DNA from: Tupaia tana | Lineage: Eukaryota; Chordata; Mammalia; Scandentia; Tupaiidae | DNA: 64,000 nt | Direction of reading: 5' to 3' | NCBI GenBank assembly: GCA_026018925.1 | Contig: JAKSZU010000009.1 | Coordinates: 31,316,083-31,380,082, forward strand | Shown here: positions 1 through 12,138 of the stretch, in pieces | Numbering within the stretch: position 1 is the first letter of the stretch | How the letters are laid out: each line of letters opens with the position of its first letter | Notes under the pieces: generated by a model | Seen by the model: only the letters and a program-made list of their open reading frames with translations | Database searches by the model: none | Told to the model about the DNA's origin: nothing | Made by a program: the position numbers and the translations under genes

Positions 1-508
1 AGCAGGAATTCCAATTATGTCTGTTGTGTCTATTTTTCTCTGAAAAGCTATTTTATTATCTTTCACCACAAATCAGTTCTTGCCACATGACAGTATTTGA
101 AACTGCCAAGAGCTTTCAAAGCTTTTAACTTATGCATTGAGACATAGAGGGAGAACGTCCTCTTGGATTACAAATCCAAAAACTCCAATGAAGGAAATAG
201 TTAGCCAAGCTTGAGGTCAGTTACTAATACTTTGACTTTTTAACTATGATCTGAAGGATAAAGCCATGCCAGAATATGACAAAACCTTTATGAATAATGT
301 GGCTGGAGTAGGAATAGAAGCAGTGCTCAGAAGGGATGAGGTATGCTGAACAAGACAGTAATAGGCAACTTGAAAGTGTAAACATTACAAACAACTGTGA
401 TGCCAAATAATCCCTTAATTGTTATTTAAATTAGGACATATATATTTAGTGTAACCTCTGACACCATTAAAAATAATGTTTAAAAGTCATTTTTATTCAT
501 GCAGATAA
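1..508. other. unassigned AT-rich sequence
   Basis: I see no convincing gene or recognisable repeat here. The short minus-strand frame at 224-406 has no homology I recognise. Confidence 0.4.
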
Positions 509-740
509 GGGCCTCCTGTAGGTATGTGGTGATTAAGGCAGCTGGATCCAACATGGCCAACTGTGTGGCTGAGTACCAGACATAACAACTTGAGAAACAT
601 GCTGGGTGTGTGTATATGCCTGCCAAAAATCCAAAAAAGAGGGAGAAATGGAGGGGAAGGGACTGTAGTGTGACCCTCTCCCATGGGGGAGCACTTTCTC
701 TCTGATAAGCACATGTGCCAAAAGCAAACTAAAAAAAAAT
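509..740 (+). repeat. SINE-B copy
   Basis: A tRNA-like head with a degraded B box is followed by the family body (gagggagaaatggagg, then ctcccatggggg) and the ...gcacatgtgcc box, ending in an A-tail. Many CpG sites have decayed, so this is an older copy. Confidence 0.75.
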
Positions 741-869
741 AGTGTAGGTAATTTCCATTAGTGTAACTTCAAAAACATGTAGTAGAAAGCAAATCGTATA
801 TACGATATTATTTAAATTATCTATGTAGAGAAAAAAAATCAGTTTCTCTTATCCTGTTATTCAACAATC

Positions 870-1855
870 AACACAGAAGATTTATTTGACCTCTGGTCTT
901 CAAGAAGTATGTGAACTGAGCCAGCACAGCAAGTGGTTTGGTAGTTGAGGAACTGGACTCCTATATGGATGACTGTGGTTTGAGTCCTAGACCAGACGAT
1001 GCGTTTTCTCACTTTCCCTTTCTCTCTCTTTCTCTCTGTCTCTGTCTCCCTCTGTCTCTCTCTGGTGATTACACGTGCCCTATAACAAATTAAAAATAAT
1101 AATAAATTAAATTAAACAAATAATTCTAAAAAAAGAAGTATGTGTACCATCAAGTAATCAATTTTGCAGCAGAAATCAGCTGGGCATCCACTAATCCAAT
1201 TTTGATGCCATTTATCTGGAGACAGCATCAGATACCACTAGTTGAGAGTTCAATCTCCAAGACTTCCCTACTCCTACTTCCAATGCCAATCAACGCCCCA
1301 GGTTGTTCTATCTGTACTTCTGACTAAGCTTATAAAAATCAGGGCTTCCACAATCCCCTCTTTGGGTTAAATTAATTTACTTGAGCAACTTACAGAACTC
1401 AGGGAAATACTTTCACTTATCAGTTTACTATAAGGGATATTACAAAAACTACAGATGAAGAGCTGCCTAGTGTAGGGCATATGGAAATAGGCATAAAGTT
1501 TCCATGCCCTCTCTTGCACACTATCTTGTATGTGTTAGCTTTCCAGAAACTCTCCAAATCATGTCCCTATGGATTTAAGTGGAGGCTTAATTATGTAGAC
1601 AGGACTGATTAAGTCACTGTTCATTGTTGATTGACCTAACCTTCAGTTTCACTTCCCTCCCCAGAGATTGGGGGATTGAGGCTGAAAGTTTCGACCCTTT
1701 TATAGAGCTCTGGTTTTTCTAGTGATCAAGCTCCATCCTGAAACTAACTAGGGGCAACCAGTCATTAACTAATTAACACATAAAAAGACATCATTTTGGA
1801 GATTCCAAGCAATTTAGGAATTGTGTGTCAGGAAACTGGGATGAAGACAAAATAT
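870..1855 (+). mobile_element. ERVL-type LTR, old, split by a SINE
   Basis: The 3' part (about 1680-1855) reads like an old mammalian ERVL/MaLR-class LTR: 'catcctgaaactaactaggg', 'catcattttggagattcc', then an AT-rich polyadenylation-like end. The left boundary is approximate. The element is interrupted by a SINE-C at 914-1132. The exact LTR family is uncertain and was called from memory of consensus sequences. Confidence 0.5.
914..1132 (+). repeat. SINE-C copy with target-site duplication
   Basis: A tRNA-like head (ggtttgagtcc B box) passes straight into a ctttctcactttccctttctc pyrimidine tract and an A/T-rich tail. The long middle segment of SINE-A/B is missing. AAGAAGTATGTG flanks it at 902-913 and 1133-1144, which is a clean retroposition target-site duplication (TSD). 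Confidence 0.8.
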
Positions 1856-2795
1856 ATATTTCAAAATAATATAATATAAAATAGTTCATGTGAAAAATTC
1901 CAAGAGCATGTAAAATGTTAACAGATGTTGACTATTGGTGTTTTTTCTTGCTTCTTTATGCATATTTCTACTTTCCAATTTTCTAAAACTTTCTATAATT
2001 TATTATTTTACAAAACAAAACAAAAACAATGATATTAAATAAACTCTCTTACCTTTGACATTTTTCATCTCCCTAAGCTTCTTTTACTATAGCAAATTCT
2101 CAGAGATTTACCTTCACACACAATTTGATAACAATTGTTACTCAAAATAATGGTCATTCATTTTTTAAACTTGTCATGGAACAATATGCATTTCTAGTTA
2201 TCACAGCTGACAGCACAGCATGGAATGAACAACTTAAAACACTGCTACTGCATGATGGAATCTGTCACAATAACTATCTGCAATAAGTAAACATATTCTT
2301 CTTTTCTCCAAAAGTCTTAAAATTAAATTCCAGAATAGTACTTTATTCAGTCTTTGTGTCTTAAAATTTACTTTTACATTTTCTGTAAAGAATAATGTGT
2401 CTTTTTATATATTTCCAGGTTGCTTATATTTATCTCTTCTAACAAAAGATTTACTTATTCTATAATACCATATTCATGAAATAGCAAGTATGTAAAGGTA
2501 GGTGGAAAAGGATAAATAAAGTAGAAGTGGGTTTTCGTTATATAAGATGATTCATAATAAGATTTCTTTAAATTATCATCTTCTCCAATATATTTGAAAA
2601 TGACTCTATGTAGGAAAAATGTATATTATATAAGTACATCAAGTTTATAAAATAAGGTCCACCAATGTATAAGAAATGAGATATTAAGAATTTCACAATT
2701 TTTTCCCTATATGTTACAATTTGCAATAATCTTAGTATATTATTAGCTAGGTCTCATCTATAGAAGGAAAAGAATTAAAGATGAGGTAGTTGGAA
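1856..2795. other. unassigned AT-rich sequence
   Basis: No coding frame or repeat family is recognised in this stretch. It is AT-rich with short A and T runs. Confidence 0.35.
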
Positions 2796-2799
2796 ACAT

Positions 2800-2995
2800 A
2801 TGTTAAGAGCCATACACTCTGCTATGAACAACTTCTCATTTAATCCTCCCAAGAGTTCTATGAAATACATACTACTCTACAGATTTGACAGACGAGGGAA
2901 AAAAAAAAAAACTCAGAAAGGTTAAGTAATTTTCCCAAGTTCAAGGAGCTAGAAAATGGCATATCTGAAATTCAAACCTAAACATTTCTAATTCA
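2800..2995 (-). repeat. MIR SINE, old
   Basis: On the minus strand this matches the pan-mammalian MIR pattern. On the plus strand it reads 'tctcatttaatcctccca', 'acagatttgacagacgagg', 'aggttaagtaattttccca', then a decayed B-box region. A (A)13 run has grown at about 2899. Confidence 0.8.
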
Positions 2996-3020
2996 ATATC
3001 CGTAAGATTTCCAGATGTTC

Positions 3021-3640
3021 CGAAGGTGAAAACCAAAGGTCAGATCTGAGCAATACTACTTAAAAGTAATAAAAGTAGTAAAAGAATATTATATTTACAA
3101 CTTTTATTTAGAGTTTCCAAAGACTTATGGATTTAAATCACGCATGGATTCCATTTCCATAGGAATGGTAAAAATGGAATCCTCATTCTACCTTAAAAAT
3201 AAAAAACAACAGTGTAAATGATACTTCTGATTTTCCTTTCCTAAACCTGCCCCCTGCAAAGCTGTCTCTGCTTAGTAATGGTACCATTTACCAAGCCTAA
3301 AACATGTGAAATTCTTAATTACCACAATGTATTCACCCATATTAATTCCAAAGAGTTATATTATTTTTTTCATCAAAATGTCTCAATATATCATTTATAG
3401 TCCATTCTCTTTGCCAAATTAGTCCAAGGCACTAATCATTCCTTTCTAAGACTATTGCAGTAATCTCATTAAAGGTCTTCCAGTCCTATTCTTACCCCTG
3501 TAATCTATTCTTGCCATAATACATAGATCTTCTAAAAAATTAATAATTTGCTATATTTCCCTTGAGGAAAGAGATTTATTATAGTCATAATGGTGATGGC
3601 AATAACAGCAATATAACAAAAGGTTGATTGTATCCACATT
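3021..3640. other. unassigned sequence
   Basis: No coding potential or recognisable repeat is seen. Confidence 0.35.
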
Positions 3641-3771
3641 CATATATAAACTTTATTCAATTCCAATGAAAATCTCAGTATTTTATTAGGAAGCTGGTCA
3701 TCTGACCTACAATTTATATGAAATAAGAAAAATCTATAAGCAAATACAAGAACTTACAAAAACAAGTGTTC

Positions 3772-3970
3772 GTCTATGATGGCACAGTAGGAATGTAAGA
3801 TTCAGTGATACTGACACCATATGGGAGAGTCCTGGTTCACATCCCAGCACCTAACTATACCCACAGGGTATCCATGATCCTGACTGTCTGGGGCTGGGGG
3901 AGGATTGCAGCATGAGGGGCATATTGGGGGAAACTGTTTCTCTCTCACTCATGTAAGAAATAAATAAATA
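3772..3970 (+). repeat. SINE-D copy
   Basis: A tRNA-like head (ggcacagtag... ggttcacatccc B box) is followed by a body with 'ggattgcagcatgagg', a tctctctc tract and an AAATAAATAAAT tail. It differs from the main family after the B box. A second SINE abuts its tail. Confidence 0.65.
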
Positions 3971-4205
3971 GGGACAACCAGATGGCATAATGGTTAGGTT
4001 GCTGGACTCCCACATGGTCAACTGCAGTTCAAATCCCAGACCTGGCGGCTTGAAACTCACGTCGGGATCATGTGTGCGTGTACTCGAAATCCTGAGAGGA
4101 GAATGTAGGAGAAAGGATTGCATATTGAAGTGGTGATTTTTCACTTTCTGTCTCTCTTTGTCTCTCTGTACCCTATAGCAAAAAATCTCTCTAAAATAAA
4201 TAATC
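3971..4205 (+). repeat. SINE-A/B intermediate copy
   Basis: It starts in the tail of the preceding SINE-D. It has the family head (gttcaaatccc), 'cctgagaggagaatg', the tctctctttgtctctctg tract and 'ccctatagcaaaaaatctc'. The C/G palindrome segment is reduced. Confidence 0.8.
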
Positions 4206-4955
4206 TTTGTTTAAAAAAGAAAACATATAAAAACAATATCTAAAAGTAGGTGCCCTGATATATATTAAGAATTTATTACAAAGTTAATGCAACAGAAAAA
4301 AAAAAACTGTTTTTCTTTTCTTTTTCTTTTTTTTCTCCCCCCAGGAACTGACAAACCTACAGAACAGAAGTGGTATAATGAACCAGTGAGAAAAAATGAA
4401 TTATTTAGAGATGGCTTGGTAAAAGTGGTTCACTCTATGGAGAAAAATAGAAGTTGATCTCTATCTCATTAGGTAGAATAGAAGAAAATCTTTAAATGTA
4501 TGAAATAACTACATAAGAAAAAGATAAAACGGTAAAGTTAATAAAGAAAAATTTCAGTATCTCTATGATCTTATTATTGAAAGGCTTCATAAACAATATC
4601 AGAAAAGCATAAACAATGTTGAAAAAATGAGAAATGTGATTCTTTGAAAATAAGGATTCCAGTGAAAATAAAGCGAATTTTAGACTATACAAAAAATAAC
4701 AGGTAAGTGACAAACTAGAAAAAGATACATGCAATATCTAAAATCAAAAGGAATTTATATCAAGAATACATATGGAATTCTTAGAAAACAATAAAATAAA
4801 AATAGAAAACTCAAAAGAAAAAATAGACAAGGAGTATAAACAGATCATTTTCAGAATGAGAAAACAAATGTCTAATAAATACATTTAAATGTTTAACCTT
4901 TTTAATAATCAGAATAATGCCTATGATACCACTTTAAATAAAGTCAGATAGTATT

Positions 4956-5191
4956 GGGGCCAGCAGATGGTGTAATGGTTACATCGCTGGACTCCTGCAT
5001 GGTTGACCATGCTTCAAATACAGGACCTGGCAGCTTGAAACTCACACTAGGCATGTGTGCGTGAATGCCCAAAATCCTGAGAGGAGAATGGAGTAGAGAT
5101 TGCAGCATGGTCATTGCTTCTGGGGGATGATTTCTCACTTTCTGTCTCCCTTTCTCTGTGTATTGGGAAAGCACACATGCCCTATAGCAAA

Positions 5192-5234
<43 letters not shown>

Positions 5235-5251
5235 AAACAACTCTTAAAAAA
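4956..5251 (+). repeat. SINE-B copy with (AAAT)n tail
   Basis: A full-length family member with an expanded AAAT tail at about 5190-5233. AGATAGTATT (4946-4955) and AGATAATATT (5252-5261) form the TSD. Confidence 0.85.
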
Positions 5252-5774
5252 AGATAATATTAAGAGCTTGTGGGGTTGTAGAAGCTCTCATATACTGTCA
5301 TTTCTGTCTATATAGTTAAATCATTGTGGAGTGCATTCTGGAATTATTTAGTAATGTTAACTGTGTGTATAACCTATAAACTGGGGATCTCAAAGAAATT
5401 CAAGCATATGGCTATATGGCAACATGTGAGGGAGGCTCTTCACAATGTTGTTTGTAAGTAAAACCTTGGAAGGACCTTGAAGTGTCCATCACTAGGGAGA
5501 TAGCTATGGCAAAATGTAACAGGATTACAATGAAATGCAATGAAGTAATTAAAAGGAAAAAGTTTGATTTATATATTCAAAGCATAATACTATTTTCATC
5601 AATTAAAATGCACACATAAAATAGGACTGTATTATTTTGAAGATACCCAAATATTTATATGCAAGAAAATCTGGAAGCATTTAATTTTAATATACTAAGG
5701 TAGATATTGATAATGTAGTGGGTAAAAGGGTATAACGGTGGGGAACAAAGAAAAAAATTTAAAAATACAAAGAA

Positions 5775-6038
5775 GGTACCAACAAATGGCACAATGGTTA
5801 CGTCGCTTGACACCCACATAGTCAACTGTGGTTTGAGTTCTGGACTTGGCAAATTAAAACTCATGCCATGTGTATGTGTGTGCATAATCGAGATCTTGAG
5901 AGGAGAATGGGGGAGAAGGGATTGTGGCATAGCCATGCCCCCTGGGGGAGATAATTTCTCACTTTCTGTCTCCCTGTCTCTCTCTGTCTCTCTGGCAAGC
6001 GCTTGTGGCCTATAGCAAAAATAACTCTCTAAAACAAA
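5775..6038 (+). repeat. SINE-A copy
   Basis: A full-length member with 'cttgagaggagaatgg', the tail box ctatagcaaaaa and a pyrimidine tract. ATACAAAGAA flanks it at 5765-5774 and 6039-6048. Confidence 0.85.
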
Positions 6039-6322
6039 ATACAAAGAAAATAGTAATGTAGATAGACTAATGCTGATAATGTGATTGTATTTGAGCAATA
6101 TGATCAAATAAATTCTATGTACCTGAAATCTAAACAACAAAAACTGCAGACCATATTATTATATTACATTACATTACTGCATTAGATCATCAACGAATAT
6201 ATATTGAATGAGTGAAAATGACCAAAACAAAAAGTAAGTAAAATTATCTGGAAGAATGTAGCTGAAGATGTGTTCATTATATTTGGGTGGTCAAAATACA
6301 GGTGATATTTATGTGTTATATT

Positions 6323-6850
6323 AACCATTGTTACCTAGTGGTTAGGGAGCCTGATCCCACATAGCTGTGGTTAAAATCTTGGCCCTGGTGGCTTGAAAAA
6401 CATGCTGGGGGGTACCAGCAGTTAGTGTAATGGCTATGTCGCTGGACTCCCACATAGTCGACTGCGATTCAAGTCCCGGAGTCGGTGGCTTAAACTCATG
6501 TGGGGCGCGTGTGTGTGCGTGCCCAAGATCCCAAGAGGAGAATGGAGGAGAAGGGATTGCTGCGTGGCCATCCTCCCTGGGGGGTGATTTCTCACTTTCT
6601 GTCTCTCTGTGTCTCTCTGTCTGTCTGGCAAGCGCACGCGCCCTATAGCGAAAATCTCTCAAAAAAAAAAAAAAGAAAAGAAACACATGCTGGGCACACG
6701 TGCATGTGTGTCCAAAATTTCAACAGGATAGAGAACTGGAAGCAAAGGAATTTTGGTATGACCACAACCAACTGAAGAGTTCTCTTTCTCTCTCTCTCTC
6801 TCTCTCTCGCAATTGTATGTACACCTTAGCAATGAAATAAAAAAAACTAA
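6323..6850 (+). repeat. SINE-B copy interrupted by a SINE-A
   Basis: The head (6323-6409) and body/tail (6685-6850) form one older SINE. It ends in a (TC)n tract and 'caatgaaataaaaaaa'. The younger SINE-A at 6410-6684 splits it. Confidence 0.8.
6410..6684 (+). repeat. SINE-A copy nested in a SINE-B
   Basis: It has a near-intact A box, 'cccaagaggagaatggagg' and 'cgcacgcgccctatagcg' with several CpGs retained. ACATGCTGGG at 6400-6409 and 6685-6694 is an exact TSD made inside the older SINE. Confidence 0.9.
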
Positions 6851-6986
6851 AAATTTATTTTTTTCTCAGATATGGTTGTTTTGTTTAAAACGGGAAAGAA
6901 GCATTACATTTACATGTGAAATAAAACTATTTCCACTTTTTAAGCAACAAATGTAAACAATAAATGTCATACACAATGTGATCTTT

Positions 6987-7144
6987 TTTTTGTTGTTATT
7001 TATTTATATTTATTTATTTATTTTTATTTTACATACTTTCACTGGACACCACCACAACATAAAAAATGCAGTTTCCCAACCAGAATACACTGTAGAGTGG
7101 CTTAAACATACATGTTATTGTCAACAAATAATTTTCCATTTCTT
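6987..7144 (-). mobile_element. HAL1/L1 3'-end fragment, 158 bp
   Basis: It is the extreme 3' UTR of the same element family as 46661-49508 and 56539-58455: 'gtttcccaaccagaata' and 'tacatgttattgtcaaca' match those copies on the plus strand. Poly-T is on the left, so it lies on the minus strand. A 16-bp exact TSD, ACACAATGTGATCTTT, is at 6971-6986 and 7145-7160. The next bases (AA) give a CTTT/AA site, consistent with L1 endonuclease preference. Confidence 0.85.
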
Positions 7145-7374
7145 ACACAATGTGATCTTTAACATTGCTATTATTATAAGATAAGCTTTGAATAAGATGA
7201 GATCTAAGGAAAATGCTAACAAAGAAATAGTAAGTCCTTTGCAGCTCTATCAGCCTTTCTTTAAAAGCTGTACAGTATTAACAGGATTCGAATTATCCTG
7301 GTTTGTGAATGGCTCAGTTACCTAGATGGGAATTAAGCTTTTTTTACCTTGATTTTTTTCCCATATATTCATGA

Positions 7375-7400
7375 TAGAGAGTAGGAAAGAGAGAGAGAGT

Positions 7401-7466
<66 letters not shown>

Positions 7467-7660
7467 TATCCTCCATAGGATCTGGTCATGCTATGATCTT
7501 TCTCCTCTACTCCACCTCATCTCATCAGACCCTGGGCACTTGCATGCATGCCTGGCATGTCTCAGGAAAACTAGCCCAGGGATTTGAATCATGCTCACCA
7601 TGTGACACATGGCTTCTCTTGAATAGTGCATTACCACTACAGCATAGAGCCAACCCAGGA
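7375..7660 (-). repeat. SINE-D-like copy with (AG)n tail
   Basis: On the minus strand it has a tRNA-like head (gtagtggtaatgc, then a gattcaaatccc B box) and ends in a long AG microsatellite at 7385-7461, the complement of the usual TC tract. The purine tract makes a spurious RE-repeat reading frame. Confidence 0.6.
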
Positions 7661-7775
7661 TTATGCTTTTGAAGCTGACCTGCAGTATTTTGGTTGTGTT
7701 CTGTTTCTGTTTCTGTTCCACTAACTTTTTCAACACATACTTTATAAGAGACTAATGAATCACAAATACATTGAA

Positions 7776-7887
7776 CCAATGTTTCACATGCCCAGCATGA
7801 GGTTAAGTCACCAGGTCCAGGACTTGAACTGTGGTTGGCCATGTGAGAATCCAGCAGTGTAACCAGTATGCCATCTGCTGGCCCCCC
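7776..7887 (-). repeat. SINE-B/C head, 3'-truncated
   Basis: Only the tRNA-like head and the start of the body remain: 'ccaggtccaggacttgaac' and 'ccatctgctggcccc' on the plus strand. No tail is present. Confidence 0.7.
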
Positions 7888-8291
7888 AATATTTAAATTT
7901 AACCTAGGACTGTTACATTGTTCCATAAGATAAGCAAGTAGCATCATTTGCATATAAACTGGAAAGAAATAGAACAAAGACCTATTGAGAAATTTAAGTT
8001 ACTTACTATAACTATTTTCAGGTAAGGGGACAAATAGCACAGAAAATTCCAATAAACCCATTTGAGAGATCTATTAATTTACAAATATCCTCCTACCCTG
8101 TCTTTTGCAATATCAAAGGCTATAATCAATTATTAAACAAATATGCTTCATCTAGAACCTTAAATTTCTCTTTACTCATAAGAAATCCTAATTGAAATAT
8201 CTTTACTTTATAGTATATTTAAAACAAATAAGGAGCAGAGCTTGTTAGTTCAACAGCACTGTGAAGGAATTTGTAAGTATAAAGATACAGG

Positions 8292-8405
8292 GTGGGGGGG
8301 CAGCAGGTGGCATGGTGGTTAAGGGGCACTGGACTATCACACAGCCAACCGTGGTTCAAGTCCTGGACCTGGCGGCTTACTTTCTCACTTTCTCTCTCTT
8401 TCTCT

Positions 8406-8440
<35 letters not shown>

Positions 8441-8512
8441 TCTCTTTCTGTCTCTCTCTCTCTCTGAACAAACTAAAATAAATACAGTCAAATAAAATAA
8501 TTCTTTTAAAAA
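8292..8512 (+). repeat. SINE-C copy with long (TC)n
   Basis: The head runs from ggcagcaggtggcatgg to 'cctggacctggcggctt' and joins directly to 'actttctcactttctctc', an extended TC tract and an AAATAAA-containing tail. The middle body is absent. An imperfect TSD is visible (ATACAGGGTGGG / GTACAGGTGGG). Confidence 0.8.
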
Positions 8513-9299
8513 AAGGTACAGGTGGGATGATACTCACCTGAACTATCTATTTTTAAAGAAAGGAATTTATAGACAAGTAGTATATCCGAAATTCCTAAAG
8601 ATGGTAAAATATATTCTTTTAACAATGACTTTATCCCCATCTATCGCATTGCATTGAAAGAAATATCATAAATTGGTAAGCTGATAGATATATAATTAGC
8701 TTGACAGAATATTTCTACAATGTATATACAGATTAAAAATCACATTGTATTCCATAAGAACACACAATTATAATTTTTCAATAAACAAAAATTAGAAGTA
8801 AATTTTACAACAGTAATGTGAGCCATTCTCAAAATACATATGTGTGAATACTATAAATCTATACTTATATTGAGAACTTGGGCATGAGTCACCAGCTTGC
8901 TTTTTACTTAATTCCTTTCCTACTCATTTATTAATTTCTGTCATGTACTTAATAATTTTAAATCAACACAATTTAATTTATTTTGAATTCTCTGTAAATT
9001 AAGAACACTTCAAAACAATTAACATTAAATCTTTTGAAAATCCCACACTTACTAGTGCCCTAATGCCCTCTCTTATGGTTGTTAATTTCCATTAAACCCT
9101 ATTTCTAATCCTAAACATGAACTATATAGGGATATATGAACTAATTGAAAATAATTCCTATAATATCATTAATAAAAATATATTAAATAAAATATATATG
9201 TTTAATAATAATTTACCAATTTTAATACATATAAGTTGTGTGAACAATCATTTAATAATTATGATTTAATAATAACTCATTATCTTTTTTAAGAGAATC
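8513..9299. other. unassigned AT-rich sequence
   Basis: Very AT-rich, with no convincing gene or repeat. ATTA/TAAT-rich runs lie at about 9120-9290. Confidence 0.3.
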
Positions 9300-9370
9300 A
9301 TTTTTATTTAACTTTATTTATTTATTTATTTGATTTGACCAGAGAAGGAAAGAATAAACCATGTTCTTCT
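9300..9370 (-). repeat. SINE-C-like tail fragment
   Basis: 'ttatttatttatttgatttg' followed by 'accagagaaggaaag' matches the tail side of minus-strand SINE-C copies (for example 43370 and 51539). The head is not recognisable. Confidence 0.4.
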
Positions 9371-10260
9371 TGAGCCATTCCTGATGCCACAGCTCCTATG
9401 AATGTATTATCTGTCCACTCTGTAAAAGTTCATGAGTCTAGTAAGATCTACAAGCTATATGCCATATCTGTGTGTCAATTTTAAGAAGAAACAGCAAGTT
9501 TTTGGAAGCATTGTCTTTCATATGCGTTTAAATAGGTGAGGCGGGAAACGGGAGTCTTGTTATCTGCACTAGTGCAGATCTTTATTTTAAAGCTACTAAT
9601 TCCTCAGAGGAGTAATAAAAAAGATGAAAGCAAGAAAAGAATATCCAGACTCATTTTTGTGTGATTCTTTGCCAAGAAAAACATTTATCAGGACAGTGCA
9701 TACACCACATGGGGGAGGAGGGTTTTGGCAATGTGTGATTTGTTGCTGCCATCAAATTAACTCAGCTGAATTCTCTTGTCTTTCCAATTTTACATTCTTG
9801 ATTACACATTTATATGACTGTCCCTTCTTTTGAATATAAATACAACTATTTGAAAAATATAGTTGTGCATCTTTATTAAACACCTAATTAGTTTTACTTG
9901 CCAGTTACTAATTATATATAAAATATAAATGAATTGCACATCATATAGTGTATGTTCAATACTGCAAGAAAAATCCGGTAGGTTCCAATCAACATTGGAA
10001 TTTCAGGAAGTAATAAGTTTGGCATCAAACATTCCTGATATATCTAACCACTCACCCTAGATATATAGGAATATATAATTAATGGCTTTAATTCTTTATA
10101 TTCATCCAAACTGTGGTACATAAGAACGTATCCGATGGCAAGTGTCTGAGAGGTTTTAATGCTAGAAACAAGTGTTTTAGCCTAACCAGCTCTAGTGTCA
10201 CTAACTTTATCTATTAAGAGACTACATTTTATTAACTCATTACTCTTGTGCATCATTTAA
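9371..10260. other. unassigned sequence
   Basis: No real gene is seen. The 69-residue plus-strand frame at 9624-9833 has no features I recognise. Confidence 0.3.
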
Positions 10261-10264
10261 TAGC

Positions 10265-10985
10265 TAGATGTATTAGTTTCCTGGGCCTATCATAACACTT
10301 TTCCACAAACTTGGTTTAAAATACGCTATTCTGGAGGCTAAAAGCCCAAAATCAAAATGTCTTATACCCTCAGTGAGGCTGTGGAATTCAATTTTACCTT
10401 GCCTCTTCCATTTTCTGGTGGCTATCCAGTGTTGTTTGGAATTCTGTGGCTAGTGATCATTTCACTCTCATCTCTGCCTCCTTCATATTTTCTTTTACTC
10501 TGCGTGTATGTCTGTCTCTCAAAACTTCTTCTTCCTGTCTCCAATTAGGATACATGTGATTGTATACACACATGCCACATCACCCAGGATAAGCTTCTCC
10601 TTTTTTATTTAAAAAAAAAAATATTTAATTTTATTTGTTATTATGTTTTTAAAATTTTTCCACAGGGCATGTGAACTCACCAGAGAGAGATAAGAAGAGG
10701 GAAGGAGTGTGAAAGCAAGCCACCAGGTCCAGGACTCAAACTGCACTTTGCCATGTGGGAAAAGTCACCTTAACTGCCTTGCCACCTGCTGGCCCCAAGC
10801 TTCTCCTCTTAAAATCCTTAGTCACATCTTTGTCCATTTAAGGTCATATTTGCTATTTTAGCATATCCAGTAATATTGTAAATACATAATTCAAGGATTA
10901 GGAAATTAGTATATCTTTGGGGTATTTTTTTTCAGTCTATACACTAAGACAATGCCTGACACATAACAGAACTTTGATAAATCTA
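10265..10985 (-). mobile_element. MaLR (MLT1-like) LTR, split by a SINE
   Basis: On the plus strand it reads 'gtattagtttcctgggcc', 'ataacacttttccacaaac', 'tattctggaggctaaaagcc' and 'tccaattaggatacatg', the antisense layout of an MLT1-type LTR. It resumes after a SINE-C at 10601-10796 with 'aaaatccttagtcacat'. Old and diverged. Confidence 0.6.
10601..10796 (-). repeat. SINE-C copy with exact TSD
   Basis: A minus-strand short form: poly-T/TTTATTT at left, 'agcaagccaccaggtccagg' in the middle and 'gccacctgctggcccc' at right. AAGCTTCTCC at 10591-10600 and 10797-10806 is the TSD, within the MaLR LTR. Confidence 0.85.
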
Positions 10986-11654
10986 CTAGCCTATATAATT
11001 TAAATAGTTCTCTCTCTCTCTATTTCCCCCCTTCCCTACCCCATTCCTCCTTATCATATTTACTCTGAGAGGGTTGAATAAGATAATTATTTTGACTTGA
11101 AATGACCTGAAAAAACAGAGCAATAATGAAAATAAAAACACATGACATACAAACAAAGTCACGTATAAACTTGAGTTTGATGTAGTTCATTCCACATCGC
11201 ATTTGTGTTTCTGAGTTGGCTTATTGTAACATCTCTGTTCTTTTCAAGACATTAGAATTTATGTTGATCAAATATTATCTATTTGATGGACTTCACTTGC
11301 TAATTGTTTAAGAAACAGAGATGTTCTCATTGCAACTACATACATGAAAGTGGGAGAGATCTCTGTAACTTGATACTTGCAATATGTTTGTTACTAGTAC
11401 TAAGTTGAACACTCTAACCATTAAGAACTATATTTGAATTTTTTCCTGAACATTCTGAAGTAAAACATTGTAGGAGATGTAGACGATCATATTAGAGAAA
11501 ACATTTTTAAGAGCTAAAATTTTAATTGAGTGTAAACATTTGGCAAAGGCTTTTAAAGCTTATTGGAACTATTGATATTTTAAAAGAAAAATTTTACATA
11601 ACCTTTTAAAACACATTTGATGAAATCTAGATGCCACAGAAATTTGATATCTGT
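10986..11654. other. unassigned sequence
   Basis: AT-rich, with a (TC)n stretch near 11010. No feature is recognised. Confidence 0.3.
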
Positions 11655-11925
11655 TGTTTTTATTTATTTATTTGATTTGCTTTTTTGTTGTTTGTTTATG
11701 CTATAAGGTACATGCACTCACTAAAAAGACAGAGAGATAGTTAGGGAAAATGAGGAACCATGCCCCAAGGTGGCTGGCCATGCCATGGTTCCTTCTCCTC
11801 TGGGGATTTTGGGTACTCACACACATATGTTTGGCACGATTTTCAAGCCACCAAGTCTAGGACTCACACTGCATAATTGGCCATATGGGATGCAGCACCT
11901 TAACCTCCATGCCATCTGCTGGCCA
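11655..11925 (-). repeat. SINE-B copy
   Basis: A full-length older member on the minus strand: TTTATTTATTT tail, 'gctataaggtacatgcac', 'ttccttctcctctgggga' and 'tgccatctgctggcc' head. Confidence 0.8.
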
Positions 11926-12138
11926 ATGCTCACAATTTATACTTTAGAAACACGCATTTTTCTTTCAGAATTTTGTTATAGAGAATTTCTCCTTGAACTC
12001 ATATTTCCATTTAACTACTCCAAAGATTATTATCCTAATTTAATATGTATCTACATTAAAATGTTTTATTGGTAACTTCATTATTATTCTCTGCAAAGAA
12101 TAGGTATGTAAATAATATCTTTTGAGAACTCTCATGAC

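Larger units (their letters stand above)
3641..6250 (+). mobile_element. L1M ORF2 3' part and 3' UTR, split by SINEs
   Basis: Segments between the SINEs read as the end of an old L1: ORF2-like 'ttccaatgaaaatctcag' near 3661, further ORF2-like DNA at 4230-4955, and a 3'-UTR-like section at 5260-5770 ('tgtccatcactagggagat'). All frames are broken. It is interrupted by four tRNA SINEs at 3772-3970, 3971-4205, 4956-5251 and 5775-6038. Confidence 0.55.

Noticed and set aside
5655..6140. 161-residue minus-strand frame
   Set aside because: Lies across a SINE-A and an L1 3' end; the peptide matches other SINE-derived frames.
7399..7587. Arg-Glu repeat protein
   Set aside because: Translation of an (AG)n SINE tail.
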